Origin: Flavobacterium sp. J27 | GTDB taxonomy: Bacteria; Bacteroidota; Bacteroidia; Flavobacteriales; Flavobacteriaceae | Length of the DNA stretch: 64,000 nucleotides | Direction: 5' to 3' | Assembly: GCF_004303025.1 (NCBI RefSeq) | Contig: NZ_PJQW01000004.1 | Span: 7,183-71,182, forward strand | Shown here: positions 18,281 to 28,940 of the stretch, piece by piece | Layout of the letters: every line of letters begins with the position of its first letter | How positions within the stretch are numbered: the stretch's first letter is position 1 | The notes under the pieces: generated by a model | What the model saw: the letters and a program-made list of their open reading frames with translations, nothing else | Databases searched by the model: none | What the model was told of the DNA's origin: nothing | Program-made: the position numbers and the translations under genes

Positions 18281-19840
18281 ATGCACCGACTAAAAAAAAT
18301 AGGACTCATTTTTATCATACTCTTAATTTTCATTGGGATATTAAACTTTGGTGTTAGCCTTTGGTTAGAAAAAAAAATCCCCCAATTGATTAATCAAGAA
18401 AGTAATTCTGATTATCATGTAACTTGTAAAAATGTCGATTTATCGCTTTGGAATTCTTCTATACAAGTTTCAGATATTGTGGTTTGCCCCAAAAAAGAAA
18501 ATGAGGATAAAAAAATAGGAATTTATGCATCGGTAGCTACTATTGAAATTACCGATTTTAGTATTAGTAGCATTTTATTTGGTAGTAAAATAAAAGCAGA
18601 AAAATTAAGAATTCGGAAACCTGATATTGTTTTGTATAAAAATAATAATGTTGTACTTTCTAATCCTAAAAGCATACAAAGTAAAGTTATTAAACCTTTT
18701 GATAAAATAATTGTAGTTTCTACTATTTTCTTAACCAATGGAAATGTGAAGGTAATCAATCAGGGAAATAATGCCATTTTAGCCTCCTTTCATAATTTAA
18801 ATATACACCTAGAAGGAATTGTTATTAGTGAAGCTTCTTTGCAGCAAAAAATTCCGCTTTTATATAAAAATTATAGTATTAGTTGTGATAGTCTTTTTTA
18901 TAGACCTAATGTGTTTTATACTTTAAAAGCGAATGAACTAAAGACAACTAAAACATCTTTTCAATTACAGAATTTACAACTTAAACCTGTATACGACAGG
19001 AAAACATTTGTTCAAAAAATACCCAAAGAAAAAGATTTATTTACAGTAGCAGTAGAGGAATTAAAGATGAACACTATTGATTGGGGTTTTAATGCTGAAG
19101 ATGTTTTTTATTTTACATGTGACACGCTTGCTTTACATCGCTTAGATGCAAATATATATCGAGGTAAAATGCCTAAAGATGATTTGTCTAAGAAAAAATT
19201 ATATACTAAATTATTACGAGAATTGCCTTTTGATTTGCAAATTAAAAATATACTATTGAAACAATCAAAAATTGTCTACGAAGAAGAGAAAACATTTGAA
19301 GAAGGACCAGGAAAACTAATTTTTGACCATTTTAAAATGCACGTTACTTCTCTTTCGAGTGCTTGGCATAAAACCGAAACAGAGGATACGAAAATTGCAA
19401 TTCATTGTAATTTCATGAAAGAAACTCCTTTAAAAGTGGATTGGAAATTTAATGTATTAGATAGTATGGAAGGATTTGAAATTAAAGGAAAAATTATACA
19501 TTTCAATGCAGAAAAACTGGCTTATTTTACAAAACCTTATTTGAATGTAGTTGTTAAAGGAAATCTAGATAAAGTATTTTTTAACTTCAAAGGGAATGAT
19601 ATTGAAAATAAAGGTGATTTTGCTTTGGAATACAACGATTTAAATGTAGTGTTATATAGAAATGACAAACCTTATAAAAAGAATAAATTTTTGTCTGCAC
19701 TAGGAAACTTGTTGGTTAAAAACGATTCTGATAAAGAATTAAAAACGGTAACCGTTGAGGTAAAAAGAAATCAAGAAAAATCATTTTATAATTTTTTATG
19801 GATTAGTGTAGCCGATGGATTAAAGCAAATTCTGCTTTAA
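18281..19840 (+). CDS. Membrane-anchored AsmA/DUF748-like protein
   Basis: This 519-residue protein starts with a short basic N-terminus and one transmembrane helix (IGLIFIILLIFIGILNFGVSL). A long periplasmic part follows, rich in repeated beta strands: 'YHVTCKNVDLSLWNSSIQVSDIVV', 'KAEKLRIRKPDIVLYKNN' and 'ISCDSLFYRPNVFYTLKANELKT'. This is the pattern of AsmA/TamB/DUF748-type bridge proteins, which lie between inner and outer membrane and are linked to lipid transport. The C-terminus ends 'SFYNFLWISVADGLKQILL', a segment often seen in flavobacterial members. The family assignment rests on overall shape rather than a diagnostic motif. No partners are adjacent. Confidence 0.55.
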   Translation: MHRLKKIGLIFIILLIFIGILNFGVSLWLEKKIPQLINQESNSDYHVTCKNVDLSLWNSSIQVSDIVVCPKKENEDKKIGIYASVATIEITDFSISSILFGSKIKAEKLRIRKPDIVLYKNNNVVLSNPKSIQSKVIKPFDKIIVVSTIFLTNGNVKVINQGNNAILASFHNLNIHLEGIVISEASLQQKIPLLYKNYSISCDSLFYRPNVFYTLKANELKTTKTSFQLQNLQLKPVYDRKTFVQKIPKEKDLFTVAVEELKMNTIDWGFNAEDVFYFTCDTLALHRLDANIYRGKMPKDDLSKKKLYTKLLRELPFDLQIKNILLKQSKIVYEEEKTFEEGPGKLIFDHFKMHVTSLSSAWHKTETEDTKIAIHCNFMKETPLKVDWKFNVLDSMEGFEIKGKIIHFNAEKLAYFTKPYLNVVVKGNLDKVFFNFKGNDIENKGDFALEYNDLNVVLYRNDKPYKKNKFLSALGNLLVKNDSDKELKTVTVEVKRNQEKSFYNFLWISVADGLKQILL

Positions 19841-19984
19841 AATTATATTGTTTTGTCTTGAATAATCTCAACCTCTTGAGGGAAATTTTAAAGAAATGTT
19901 TTCTTAACTTTTTGGAAAGCTTTTAATAAAGTTGAAGTAATTTAAACATAACTTTTTAGTTATCTTAGATGTAAGGTTATGATT

Positions 19985-19992
19985 TATTTTTG
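19985..19992 (+). promoter_or_regulatory. -7 box (TATTTTTG) of the giant phosphatase gene
   Basis: TATTTTTG at 19985-19992 overlaps an upstream in-frame TTG/ATG region, so translation must start at ATG 20023, directly before a signal peptide. Confidence 0.45.
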
Positions 19993-20022
19993 TTAATTAA
20001 ATTATATAACAAACTAGAAATC

Positions 20023-23000
20023 ATGACTAAAAAATTATTTTTATTAACCTTATTGGTTTCGCTGTTTTTGAGTTTTTTATCCCATTCTCAAACAGTGATA
20101 CCTGGAGACTCTTTGGTTTACGGACCAATGTTTAGCCCTATATATAATAATTCTGTAAGAGTTTGGATACTTACAAAAAATAATACTGGATCTGGAAATG
20201 TATTATCTCTTTCTTTAACAGGTACAACAACTCCTAATTTAGAATTAACTGGACAAGTTTATAATTCAGATGATAGATTAGGATATAGTTTAAGATCTTA
20301 TGAATTTACAGGATTAACAGTTAATGAAACTTATTCTGCTAAATTATTAATCAATGGTATAACTTCTTCAAGAACAGCTACAATTAAAAATGAAAATCAG
20401 ATTATAGATGATTTTGAATTTTTGTCTGGTGGATGTGGAAGAATTTATGATACAAGTCGTTGTATAGATTTACCAGAATCACAATTTCATATTAATGGAG
20501 ACCCAGAAATGTTTAATGTAATGGCTAGTGAAGAAAGTGATATGATGATATGGTTAGGTGATGCGGTCTATTTATTAGGATTACAACATGCTATGGGTCA
20601 ATGCCCTGATGGAATAGATGATTGGGCAAATAAAGATATGGCTTTTGAACGTTATATGTTTTTTAGAGGTTTTCATGATAATTTAACCATGGCAATGCCA
20701 CAATTAGCTATTACAGATAATCATGATTTAGGACCCAATGAATTTGATAAAAATATGCCCACTATTGCTGAAATGCGTGAAATTTTTATGGATTGGTGGC
20801 CAAATCCTCAATATAATAGTACCAGTGAAGGACAAGGCTTGTTTTCATCTTATAAATATAAAGATGTAGAATATTTCTTAACAGACAATCGTAGTTTTAG
20901 AGATGGTACTACACAACATTTTGGACCTGAACAATTAGATTGGTTAAAACAAGCACTTTTAAATTCGACAGCTACTTTTAAAATCATTATAAATGGAACA
21001 CCTACTTTTACACCCGTGGGAGGTAGAAATTTTAGTGTAAGTACTCAAGCTACCGAATTGTTAGATTTTATTCAAAATAATAATATAAATGGTGTACTTT
21101 CTTTAAGCGCAGATATTCATGAACAACGTTTTATGATAAGAGATAGTGATACAAAATATCCATTATATGATATATTATCTGGAAATATAAATTCAGATGT
21201 GGGGAGTGGGAATTACACTATTCAATATAATAGTAATACTATCGTGCAAGGGGTGAAACAGACTTATTTAAGAATAAATGTATTTGGTGATGTTGATGAT
21301 AGAAGAATGAAAATAGAATATGTAGGAGCAGATGGTCAACCTTATTTTGAAGAAATTATTCATGAAGATATGTTAACTAGTCTGAATACTGATGCTTATA
21401 AATTAGGATTGCTTTTTCAGAATTCAATTGTAGATGTATCGACTTATGCACATGTTGCAAATGCCTCCAATTATAATTATGCCGAAGATAGAAATGGTAT
21501 CCCAAATGAAGCCTTGCTATTAGATGCAACTACTTCTTTTGAAATACCTGCGAACAGTGCCTTACATTTCCAAAATCGTGCTTTTAGTTTGGCATTTTGG
21601 GTAAATCCAGCACTAATTTCATCAAATGGAGCTACAATATTGTCTAATGGGCAAAATGGTTCAGGAATTTCTTTTGGTATATCATCACAAGGAAATTTAA
21701 CTTATACTGACCATGCTACCAATACTATTCGTGAAAGTAATTATAGTTTATTACCTAATTCGTGGTCCTATATAACTTGGAAATATGACAATGTAAAAAG
21801 AAAATTAATGCTTTATTACAATGGTTTTCTTATCCAAAGTTGGACAAATGTAGTATCTCCCATTTTATCAGGAGCCAATATAACTATAGGTAATAATTTT
21901 GAAAACAAACAATTTATCGGTCGTCTAGATGATATTGCGTTATATGGAAGATTAATTTCTGATGAACATATCCTTCAAGAAGCCGATATTCAGACAAATA
22001 GAGGTGGGGTTTTAAAAATGAATGCAAGCCAAATGGTTATTCCTGGAAATATAATAAATCCAGTTTTAACAGGAGATTTTACTATTGAATTTTGGGGGAA
22101 ATTAAATAGTGACCCAAGTACAAATTATAAAATTTTATCAAGTAATGGGAGAGTAAACGGCAATTCTACTGGGCTATCTTTTGAATTTCCTGATAGCAAT
22201 AAGCTAAATGTTGTTTTTGGAACTAATAGTTCAGGATGGAATGCAATTACTGAACAAGGGGAATCATGGAATATTGGAGAATGGAATCATATTGCCTTAG
22301 TAGTTTCAAATGCAAATGGAACCATTCAGTATTATCAAAATGGGAATTTAATAGGAACTGGAACATATACAGGCTATATTTCAAATTCTTGGGGATTAGG
22401 CTTAGGTTACAGCCCCTACTATAACAGTCCTGTACAAGGAGAAATAGATGAATTACATATTTGGCAACGTGCTTTGTCTCAAACAGAAATAAATGCACAT
22501 AGACATTATTCATTAATTGGAAATGAAACAGATTTAGCACTATACTATGATTTTGACCCGTTAACACAAATAGATACCAATATTATTAGTAAGGGAAGTA
22601 TAAGTTATGATATTCCTTTAGATGGGGCAACATTAATTACAGCAACTTCTCCTATTGGAAATATTGAATTAGTATATCAAGATGAAGTAAGTGGAAAATG
22701 GAGTAAGAATAATGTTGTTAACAATCATGGTTTATCTTTTCCAAATGCTATAACAACATATAATAGTAATATAATAATAGGTAAAAAAGCGGATAGTTCA
22801 TTGGAAGTTATTCCTGGAATGACAGACATGTATTATGCTAATGGAGGATGGAAAATAGATCCATTAAATAGCCCTTTTGCTACATTAAAAATAAATTTAC
22901 AGGAATGTTTAACGACACATGCAGATTCTATTGCAAATGTAGCAGGACAATATTATCTAATCAAAAAAGATCAAGTAACTAATGTTTTTTCAATCGTAAA

Positions 23001-26000
23001 TAATGGTTCTTTTGATGGAACAAACATAACATTCTACAACGTTAATTTAGAAGAAGCAGTATATTATTTAGGATGGAAAGAAGAAAACTTTGTGCCTGGT
23101 AGAGGAGGAGCTTTTGTTTTGGCAAATGGACACGATGTTCGCATTCATTATACTCCTGTTGAAATTATTATGGGGGGTGCCCATACCTTTGAAATGTGGA
23201 TAAATATTCCAGATGATCCTTCCGATAAAACAATTCTATCTAATCATGGAAGAATAAGCAATAATACAACAGGATTTACACTTGAATTAGAATCAAATAA
23301 CACATTAAGTGCGGTTTACGGAACGAATACTAATGCTTGGACTAAAGTGAATACAGGAGAAGCACTACAAATGGGAGAATGGAATCATATTGCGGTTACA
23401 GCATTACCAGGTGGTGAAGTAAAAATATATCTCAATGGAGAATTAAAACAAAGTGCAAGTTTTGTAGGTTATGCTCCAAATAATACATGGGATTTTGCTT
23501 TCGGTAAAAGTATTAATTATGGAGGTCAAGTACTTTACATAGCAGATGAATTTCGTATATGGGATTTGGAAAGAACTCAAAACGAAATTGTAGAAGATAT
23601 GCATAGAATTTTAGACTCTAATAATCCTAATTTACGTTTTTATTACACATTTGATCAAGAGGATAATGGTACATTAAACAATGATGGTACAAATGTAGCT
23701 GTAGTAACTTATACGAATGCTTCTATAATAGACTCCACAAGTCCTGTAGCTAACATTACACCTGATTTCAATGATACAGTTTCTGCTAGTTGGAGTTATA
23801 TAAACGAACCTTACAGTGGAATATATGTAGGACAGAATATTACTAATTTTACTCAGAATGTAGTTTTCGGAAGAAATATTGATACTAGTATTTTAGAACT
23901 GCCAAATACTAGTGAAGAAACACATTATATAGCTGGTGGATGGTATATTAATCCATTAAATATTACTACTACTACAATTACAGTCGATTTGTCATATGTA
24001 TTTGATAACGTTCAAATGATAGATGCTATTGTAGCTAATTATTTGTTAATCAAAGGAGATCCTCAAAGTAGTTATGAAACAGTAGGATATAATGCAACAG
24101 CCGTACAAGGTAAAGTAACATTTGATAATGTATCTTTAACCCCTGGAAATTATTACATAGCCTATGAAGTAGATACTAACGCTGCAATAATTGCACAGGG
24201 AGGAGTGCTTGAACTTAAAAATGAACATCAAGTTTATATTCCTAAAGACGGTGTCAATACAGCTCTTTCTGGAGCATTTACTATTGAACTTTGGGGTAAA
24301 TTAAATACTACAGCTGGAGCAAATACTAAATTGGTTGGATTTACTAATTTTGGTGGAGGAGAATATGGATGGGAAATGGAATTTCTGGGTAATCAAACCT
24401 TGCAAACCATTACGGGAAAAGGACCATCAGGAGGTTGGAATACATTAAATTCTTCTCATGTTTGGAGTCTAGGAGAATGGAATCATGTTGCAGTAACTTT
24501 TGTACCTAATGGAGAATTTAAATTTTATATTAATGGAGAACTCGTAGATAGTTTACCTGTAACCACTTTTTATCCATGTAGTAACGATTTAGCATTTGGT
24601 AAAAACATTGCAAATAATGCGCCTATTAATGCTTCTATAGATGAATTTAGAATATGGACTTTTGCAAAATCTCAAGCAGAAATTCAAAATGATATGTATT
24701 TAACAATATCATCTTCAATGCAAAATTTAGCATATAATTATACTTTTAATCAAGCAGATAATGGTAATTTACAAAATTTTGGTTTAAACAATGTAACCGT
24801 TTCTTATACTAATGCAGCAATTATTCCAGCTACAACTCCAGTAAGAGATATGGAAACAACATTTAGAAATTTTGTAAGAGGCAATTGGAGCGTAATGAAC
24901 GATACGAAAAACGGAATGTATGCCGCTACAACTATAACTGATAAGAATAGTAACTTGGTAATTGGTAGAGAAATTGGGAATGATATTTTACCAATTTTAG
25001 GCTCTACAACTACTGATACATTATATTTAAATAGTCGTTTTAAAATTGACCCTTTGTTTATCTCTTCTGGAAATATAAAAGTCGATTTAACCAAAATTTT
25101 TGGAAATTTAAATCAGTCTAATCTTATTGCAAATGAATACTACTTATTAATTGGAGATCCAGCGATTAACGTGGAGATTTTATCTACTGGAACTAAAGTA
25201 AATAATATCGTTTCTTTTGGCACTATACCGTTTGATGAAACACCAGTATATTTAGCATGGAAAAATATTAATGAGTACCCAACAGGAACTTTCCCAATTG
25301 CTTCCAATGGACTTTGGAAATACAATGATAATGGAATAGATTTAGGGTCCGATTGGAAAGATAATGCCTATGATGATAGTAACTGGGCTTTTGGTAATGC
25401 AATTTTAGGATATGGAGACGGAATCGAAAGCACTACACTCAATTTTGGTTCTGATACAAATAATAAATACCCAACTTATTATTTAAGGCATATTTTTAAT
25501 GTAGATAACGCGGCACAATATGGAAATTTATTATTTAAAGTATTAAAAGATGATGGTGTGGTTGTATATGTTAATGGAAATGAAGCTTTCAGAATGAATA
25601 TGCCACAAGGTTTAATTAATTATAATACACTTGCTTCAACGGCCATTGGAGGCACAGATGAAGAAGTATGGAATGAAATTACAATCTCAAATTTACTGCA
25701 AGATGGAGAAAACGTAATAGCCGTTGAGCTTCATCAAGCTTCTTTGAATAGTTCTGATTTACGATTTGACATGGAAGTAAATTTTCAGTTACCTGCAATT
25801 GAAGTAACCGATTTTCCGTTAGAAAAAGATCAGGAATGGTATTATTTTGATCAAGGTACAAGTTTAGATGCTACAAACTGGAATATGGTTAATTATAATA
25901 ATCTATCATGGTCAAGAGGCTTTGCCCCACTTGGATATGGAGATACAGTTAATACAACTATTTCTTATGGCCCAAATGCAAGTAACAAATACATAACCTC

Positions 26001-27900
26001 TTATTTTTCAAAAGACATAATGGTAGATTTAAATAATCTTACAAATTTTGTAGAATTTGGATTAAGAAGAGATGATGGCGCAATTGTTTATGTAAACGGT
26101 GTAGAAGTATTTAGAAATAATATGCCCACAACAGGAGTAGATTATTTAACAACTGCAAGTACTACGATTGATGGAATTAATGAAAATATTTATTTCATAA
26201 CAAGTGTTCCTAAAACTGTTTTCTCAAATGGAATTAATCGAATTGCAGTTGAGGTACATCAACAATCTATTACTAGTTCCGACTTACGTTTTGATATGTA
26301 TATTAAAAATGTTCCTGATTGGAATGTAGATTGTTCAGCTTCACATATAGGATGTTTTACATCTATTCAGCCTACAGCTCAAACAAACCGATTAATTATA
26401 TCTGAAGCCCATGATTTTCAATTAATTTTTAAGCAAGGTGATGCTTACATTTCTGGAACAGGAAATGTTCCAGGAAATAACGATTTTACGGCCTATATTG
26501 CCACAAATGGAAGTAGCGAAATAGGACATTTATCTGTTAATCATGAAAACACTCCGGGAGGTGTTTCTATGATTGATTTGCATTTGAATACAACTAATAA
26601 ATTATGGGAAATTGATGATAGTAAACCAGTTGATTTTTATAATAATGCTTTAGTTACAACAAATAGAAACTGTTCAGGAGGAATAACACCATGGGGAACG
26701 GTAGTTACTGCTGAAGAGTCTACAAATTCTGGTGATGTAAATGGAGATGGATATCAAGATGAAGGTTGGTTAGTTGAAATAGACCCTGTAACAGCTTTAG
26801 TTAAAGATTATGGTAATGGTCAAGAAAAATTATGGGCAATGGGAAGAATGAATCATGAAAATGTAGTCATTTCTTCTGATGGAACTACAGCCTATTATGG
26901 AGAAGATGGAGGAACTCATTGTGTATATAAATATGTTATGAATACACCAGGTAACTTGTCTTCTGGAACGGTGTATGTTTTAAAATTAGACTTACCATTA
27001 TCTGGAAATGACCCTAGTTCTTCAACTGCGCAATGGGTACAAGTGCCGAATAGTACACAAACAGATAGAAATAATTTAAGTACTGTAGCCGCTTCTTTAG
27101 GAGGTACAAATTTTAATGGCGTTGAAGATTGTGATATTAGTCCGTTAGATGGTAAAATTTATTTTGCAGCAAAAGGAAAAGATAGGGTATATCGTTTTAA
27201 AGATAATGGAACTACAATTTCTGAATTTGAAACTTTTGTGGGAGGAAAATCTTATGATATTGTTACTAATACAGGCACAGTTTCTGAACCATGGGGAGAC
27301 GGAAATGATAACTTAGTATTTGATGATAAAGGAAATCTTTGGGTGTGTGAAGATGGTGGGAATAATTACATTTGGGTAGTACGTCCAGATCATTCACAAA
27401 GTAACCCAAACGTTTTATTATTTGCTTCAATGCCAGCTGGATCTGAGCCAACAGGTTTAACTTTTACACCTGATTTTAAATATGGTTTCTTTTCTGTTCA
27501 ACATCCAAGTGTGAATAATGCTTCACAACCAGATGCAAAAGGTAATAATATAGTCTTTAATGCTTCTAGTTCAATAGTTTTTTCTCTCGAAGATAATTTA
27601 GGAATTCATCCATTAAGTAATGAACTGGTTGTACATGAGTCAGGAATTAATTTATATCCTAACCCTACTCATGGATTTGTAACGATTAATTTACCAGATA
27701 GTTATGCTTCAATGGCTGTTAATATTAAAATAATTGATTTATTAGGAAGAGAATTGCTTCAATTAAATCAGTTGCAATCTAATGCAGATAAGCAATTAAA
27801 ACTAAATTTAGAAAAAATAATAGATAAAAATCAAATGGTCATTCTTCAAGTTGAAGTCGGTGATCATAAGGAAGAATTTAAAGTTTTATTTAAAAAATAA
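20023..27900 (+). CDS. Giant secreted protein fusing PhoD-like and PhoX-like phosphatase domains (T9SS)
   Basis: This is about 2625 residues with a signal peptide (MTKKLFLLTLLVSLFLSFLS). Residues ~25-450 are a PhoD-like metallophosphoesterase: an N-terminal Fn-like domain, then MIWLGDAVYLLG with Asp180, AITDNHDLGPNE and SLSADIHEQRF as metal ligands. Residues ~490-1560 hold four LamG-type lectin domains (each with 'GEWNHIAV'-like and 'IDEFRIW'-like segments), separated by three copies of an unnamed ~130-residue repeat. Residues ~1760-2100 hold two jelly-roll domains (both with 'VYVNG.E.FR.NMP' and 'SSDLRFDM'). Residues ~2130-2530 match PhoX/DUF839: VNHENTPGG (His2174, Glu2175), NCSGGITPWGTVVTAEES (from Asn2216) and GRMNHENVVI. 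The end is a T9SS type A sorting domain ('GINLYPNPTHGFVTI'). PhoD and PhoX are unrelated calcium-dependent phosphatases, so two in one chain is unusual. Likely role: phosphate scavenging at the cell surface. Confidence 0.85.
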   Translation: MTKKLFLLTLLVSLFLSFLSHSQTVIPGDSLVYGPMFSPIYNNSVRVWILTKNNTGSGNVLSLSLTGTTTPNLELTGQVYNSDDRLGYSLRSYEFTGLTVNETYSAKLLINGITSSRTATIKNENQIIDDFEFLSGGCGRIYDTSRCIDLPESQFHINGDPEMFNVMASEESDMMIWLGDAVYLLGLQHAMGQCPDGIDDWANKDMAFERYMFFRGFHDNLTMAMPQLAITDNHDLGPNEFDKNMPTIAEMREIFMDWWPNPQYNSTSEGQGLFSSYKYKDVEYFLTDNRSFRDGTTQHFGPEQLDWLKQALLNSTATFKIIINGTPTFTPVGGRNFSVSTQATELLDFIQNNNINGVLSLSADIHEQRFMIRDSDTKYPLYDILSGNINSDVGSGNYTIQYNSNTIVQGVKQTYLRINVFGDVDDRRMKIEYVGADGQPYFEEIIHEDMLTSLNTDAYKLGLLFQNSIVDVSTYAHVANASNYNYAEDRNGIPNEALLLDATTSFEIPANSALHFQNRAFSLAFWVNPALISSNGATILSNGQNGSGISFGISSQGNLTYTDHATNTIRESNYSLLPNSWSYITWKYDNVKRKLMLYYNGFLIQSWTNVVSPILSGANITIGNNFENKQFIGRLDDIALYGRLISDEHILQEADIQTNRGGVLKMNASQMVIPGNIINPVLTGDFTIEFWGKLNSDPSTNYKILSSNGRVNGNSTGLSFEFPDSNKLNVVFGTNSSGWNAITEQGESWNIGEWNHIALVVSNANGTIQYYQNGNLIGTGTYTGYISNSWGLGLGYSPYYNSPVQGEIDELHIWQRALSQTEINAHRHYSLIGNETDLALYYDFDPLTQIDTNIISKGSISYDIPLDGATLITATSPIGNIELVYQDEVSGKWSKNNVVNNHGLSFPNAITTYNSNIIIGKKADSSLEVIPGMTDMYYANGGWKIDPLNSPFATLKINLQECLTTHADSIANVAGQYYLIKKDQVTNVFSIVNNGSFDGTNITFYNVNLEEAVYYLGWKEENFVPGRGGAFVLANGHDVRIHYTPVEIIMGGAHTFEMWINIPDDPSDKTILSNHGRISNNTTGFTLELESNNTLSAVYGTNTNAWTKVNTGEALQMGEWNHIAVTALPGGEVKIYLNGELKQSASFVGYAPNNTWDFAFGKSINYGGQVLYIADEFRIWDLERTQNEIVEDMHRILDSNNPNLRFYYTFDQEDNGTLNNDGTNVAVVTYTNASIIDSTSPVANITPDFNDTVSASWSYINEPYSGIYVGQNITNFTQNVVFGRNIDTSILELPNTSEETHYIAGGWYINPLNITTTTITVDLSYVFDNVQMIDAIVANYLLIKGDPQSSYETVGYNATAVQGKVTFDNVSLTPGNYYIAYEVDTNAAIIAQGGVLELKNEHQVYIPKDGVNTALSGAFTIELWGKLNTTAGANTKLVGFTNFGGGEYGWEMEFLGNQTLQTITGKGPSGGWNTLNSSHVWSLGEWNHVAVTFVPNGEFKFYINGELVDSLPVTTFYPCSNDLAFGKNIANNAPINASIDEFRIWTFAKSQAEIQNDMYLTISSSMQNLAYNYTFNQADNGNLQNFGLNNVTVSYTNAAIIPATTPVRDMETTFRNFVRGNWSVMNDTKNGMYAATTITDKNSNLVIGREIGNDILPILGSTTTDTLYLNSRFKIDPLFISSGNIKVDLTKIFGNLNQSNLIANEYYLLIGDPAINVEILSTGTKVNNIVSFGTIPFDETPVYLAWKNINEYPTGTFPIASNGLWKYNDNGIDLGSDWKDNAYDDSNWAFGNAILGYGDGIESTTLNFGSDTNNKYPTYYLRHIFNVDNAAQYGNLLFKVLKDDGVVVYVNGNEAFRMNMPQGLINYNTLASTAIGGTDEEVWNEITISNLLQDGENVIAVELHQASLNSSDLRFDMEVNFQLPAIEVTDFPLEKDQEWYYFDQGTSLDATNWNMVNYNNLSWSRGFAPLGYGDTVNTTISYGPNASNKYITSYFSKDIMVDLNNLTNFVEFGLRRDDGAIVYVNGVEVFRNNMPTTGVDYLTTASTTIDGINENIYFITSVPKTVFSNGINRIAVEVHQQSITSSDLRFDMYIKNVPDWNVDCSASHIGCFTSIQPTAQTNRLIISEAHDFQLIFKQGDAYISGTGNVPGNNDFTAYIATNGSSEIGHLSVNHENTPGGVSMIDLHLNTTNKLWEIDDSKPVDFYNNALVTTNRNCSGGITPWGTVVTAEESTNSGDVNGDGYQDEGWLVEIDPVTALVKDYGNGQEKLWAMGRMNHENVVISSDGTTAYYGEDGGTHCVYKYVMNTPGNLSSGTVYVLKLDLPLSGNDPSSSTAQWVQVPNSTQTDRNNLSTVAASLGGTNFNGVEDCDISPLDGKIYFAAKGKDRVYRFKDNGTTISEFETFVGGKSYDIVTNTGTVSEPWGDGNDNLVFDDKGNLWVCEDGGNNYIWVVRPDHSQSNPNVLLFASMPAGSEPTGLTFTPDFKYGFFSVQHPSVNNASQPDAKGNNIVFNASSSIVFSLEDNLGIHPLSNELVVHESGINLYPNPTHGFVTINLPDSYASMAVNIKIIDLLGRELLQLNQLQSNADKQLKLNLEKIIDKNQMVILQVEVGDHKEEFKVLFKK

Positions 27901-27919
27901 ACTATAAATTAATATAATT

Positions 27920-27956
27920 AAAGGGGATTGATACTACACTATCAATCCTCTTTAAT
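27920..27956 (+). terminator. Terminator of the giant phosphatase gene
   Basis: AAAGGGGATTGATA pairs with TATCAATCCTCTTT over a CTACAC loop, 20 bases after the stop codon. Confidence 0.75.
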
Positions 27957-28029
27957 TAATGATTAGATTAAACTAAAAAGTAATATAGAGGTCTATTTTG
28001 AATGACTGTTTTAAATTTTAAATAAATTC

Positions 28030-28935
28030 ATGTATAAGTTTATAGTTGTACTTTTATTGTTTATAAACACTTTGTTTTTTTATGCTCAAAATGCAAATCC
28101 GTTAGAAGAAATAGTTTATGACAATTTAGAGAAAGCGTTATTAGGTAAAAACGTAACCCAATTAAATTTAAGAGATAAAAATTTATTTTATATTCCTGAT
28201 GAATTAAAATACCTAACCGAATTAAAGTTCCTTAATTTAATGAATAATAATTTAGAAAGATGGAATTCTTCAATTCTGTTATTAAAAAGACTCGAAGTAC
28301 TTAATTTAAAACAAAATGCATTAAAATATATTCCAGATGAAATTGGAACCTTAAAAAATATAATCCGGTTAGATATATCAAATAATGAAATTAATAGGAT
28401 ACCCTATACCATTGAAAAACTAAAAAATATTCAATTTTTGCATTGTTCAGTTAATAGCATTACAATTGTTCCTGAATCTATTGGGAAATGTAATCGTTTA
28501 GAAGTTTTAGAATTAGCTCATAATCAATTGAGTTTTTTACCAGATGCTATTTCAAGCCTAACCCATTTGAAAACCTTAAATTTAGGTTATAATCAAATTA
28601 ATGAATTCGAAGAGACTTGGTTGTCTCTGTCTAATTTAGAAGAATTAAATTTAGAATTCAACCAATTAAAAAAGATTCCTAATCAAATTGAATTCCTTTA
28701 TAATTTAAAAGTATTAATTTTAAATAATAATAACTTAGAAATACTACCAGATCAAATTACACATTTAAAAAAAATAGAATTATTGATACTATCTAACAAT
28801 AATTTTAAATTTTTACCCGAAGGAATAGAAAAATTAAGTAATTTGAAAACACTTATTTTAACTGGGAATCAATTTGCAACAACTGAAATACAAAAAATAA
28901 AAGAAGCATTACCCAATTGTCATGTTTATAATTAA
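28030..28935 (+). CDS. Secreted leucine-rich-repeat protein
   Basis: This 301-residue protein has a signal peptide (MYKFIVVLLLFINTLFFYAQ). From about residue 40 to the end there are ten or so LRRs of about 23 residues with the form LxxLxxLxLxxNxLxxIPxxI: 'LTELKFLNLMNNNL', 'LKRLEVLNLKQNAL', 'CNRLEVLELAHNQLSFLP', 'LSNLEELNLEFNQLKKIP'. LRR solenoids bind proteins; the partner is unknown. There is no T9SS sorting domain and no lipobox, so it is probably periplasmic. It converges on the peroxidase pair, with only five bases between the stop codons and no visible terminator, so the two transcripts probably overlap. Confidence 0.85.
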   Translation: MYKFIVVLLLFINTLFFYAQNANPLEEIVYDNLEKALLGKNVTQLNLRDKNLFYIPDELKYLTELKFLNLMNNNLERWNSSILLLKRLEVLNLKQNALKYIPDEIGTLKNIIRLDISNNEINRIPYTIEKLKNIQFLHCSVNSITIVPESIGKCNRLEVLELAHNQLSFLPDAISSLTHLKTLNLGYNQINEFEETWLSLSNLEELNLEFNQLKKIPNQIEFLYNLKVLILNNNNLEILPDQITHLKKIELLILSNNNFKFLPEGIEKLSNLKTLILTGNQFATTEIQKIKEALPNCHVYN

Positions 28936-28940
28936 AAAAC

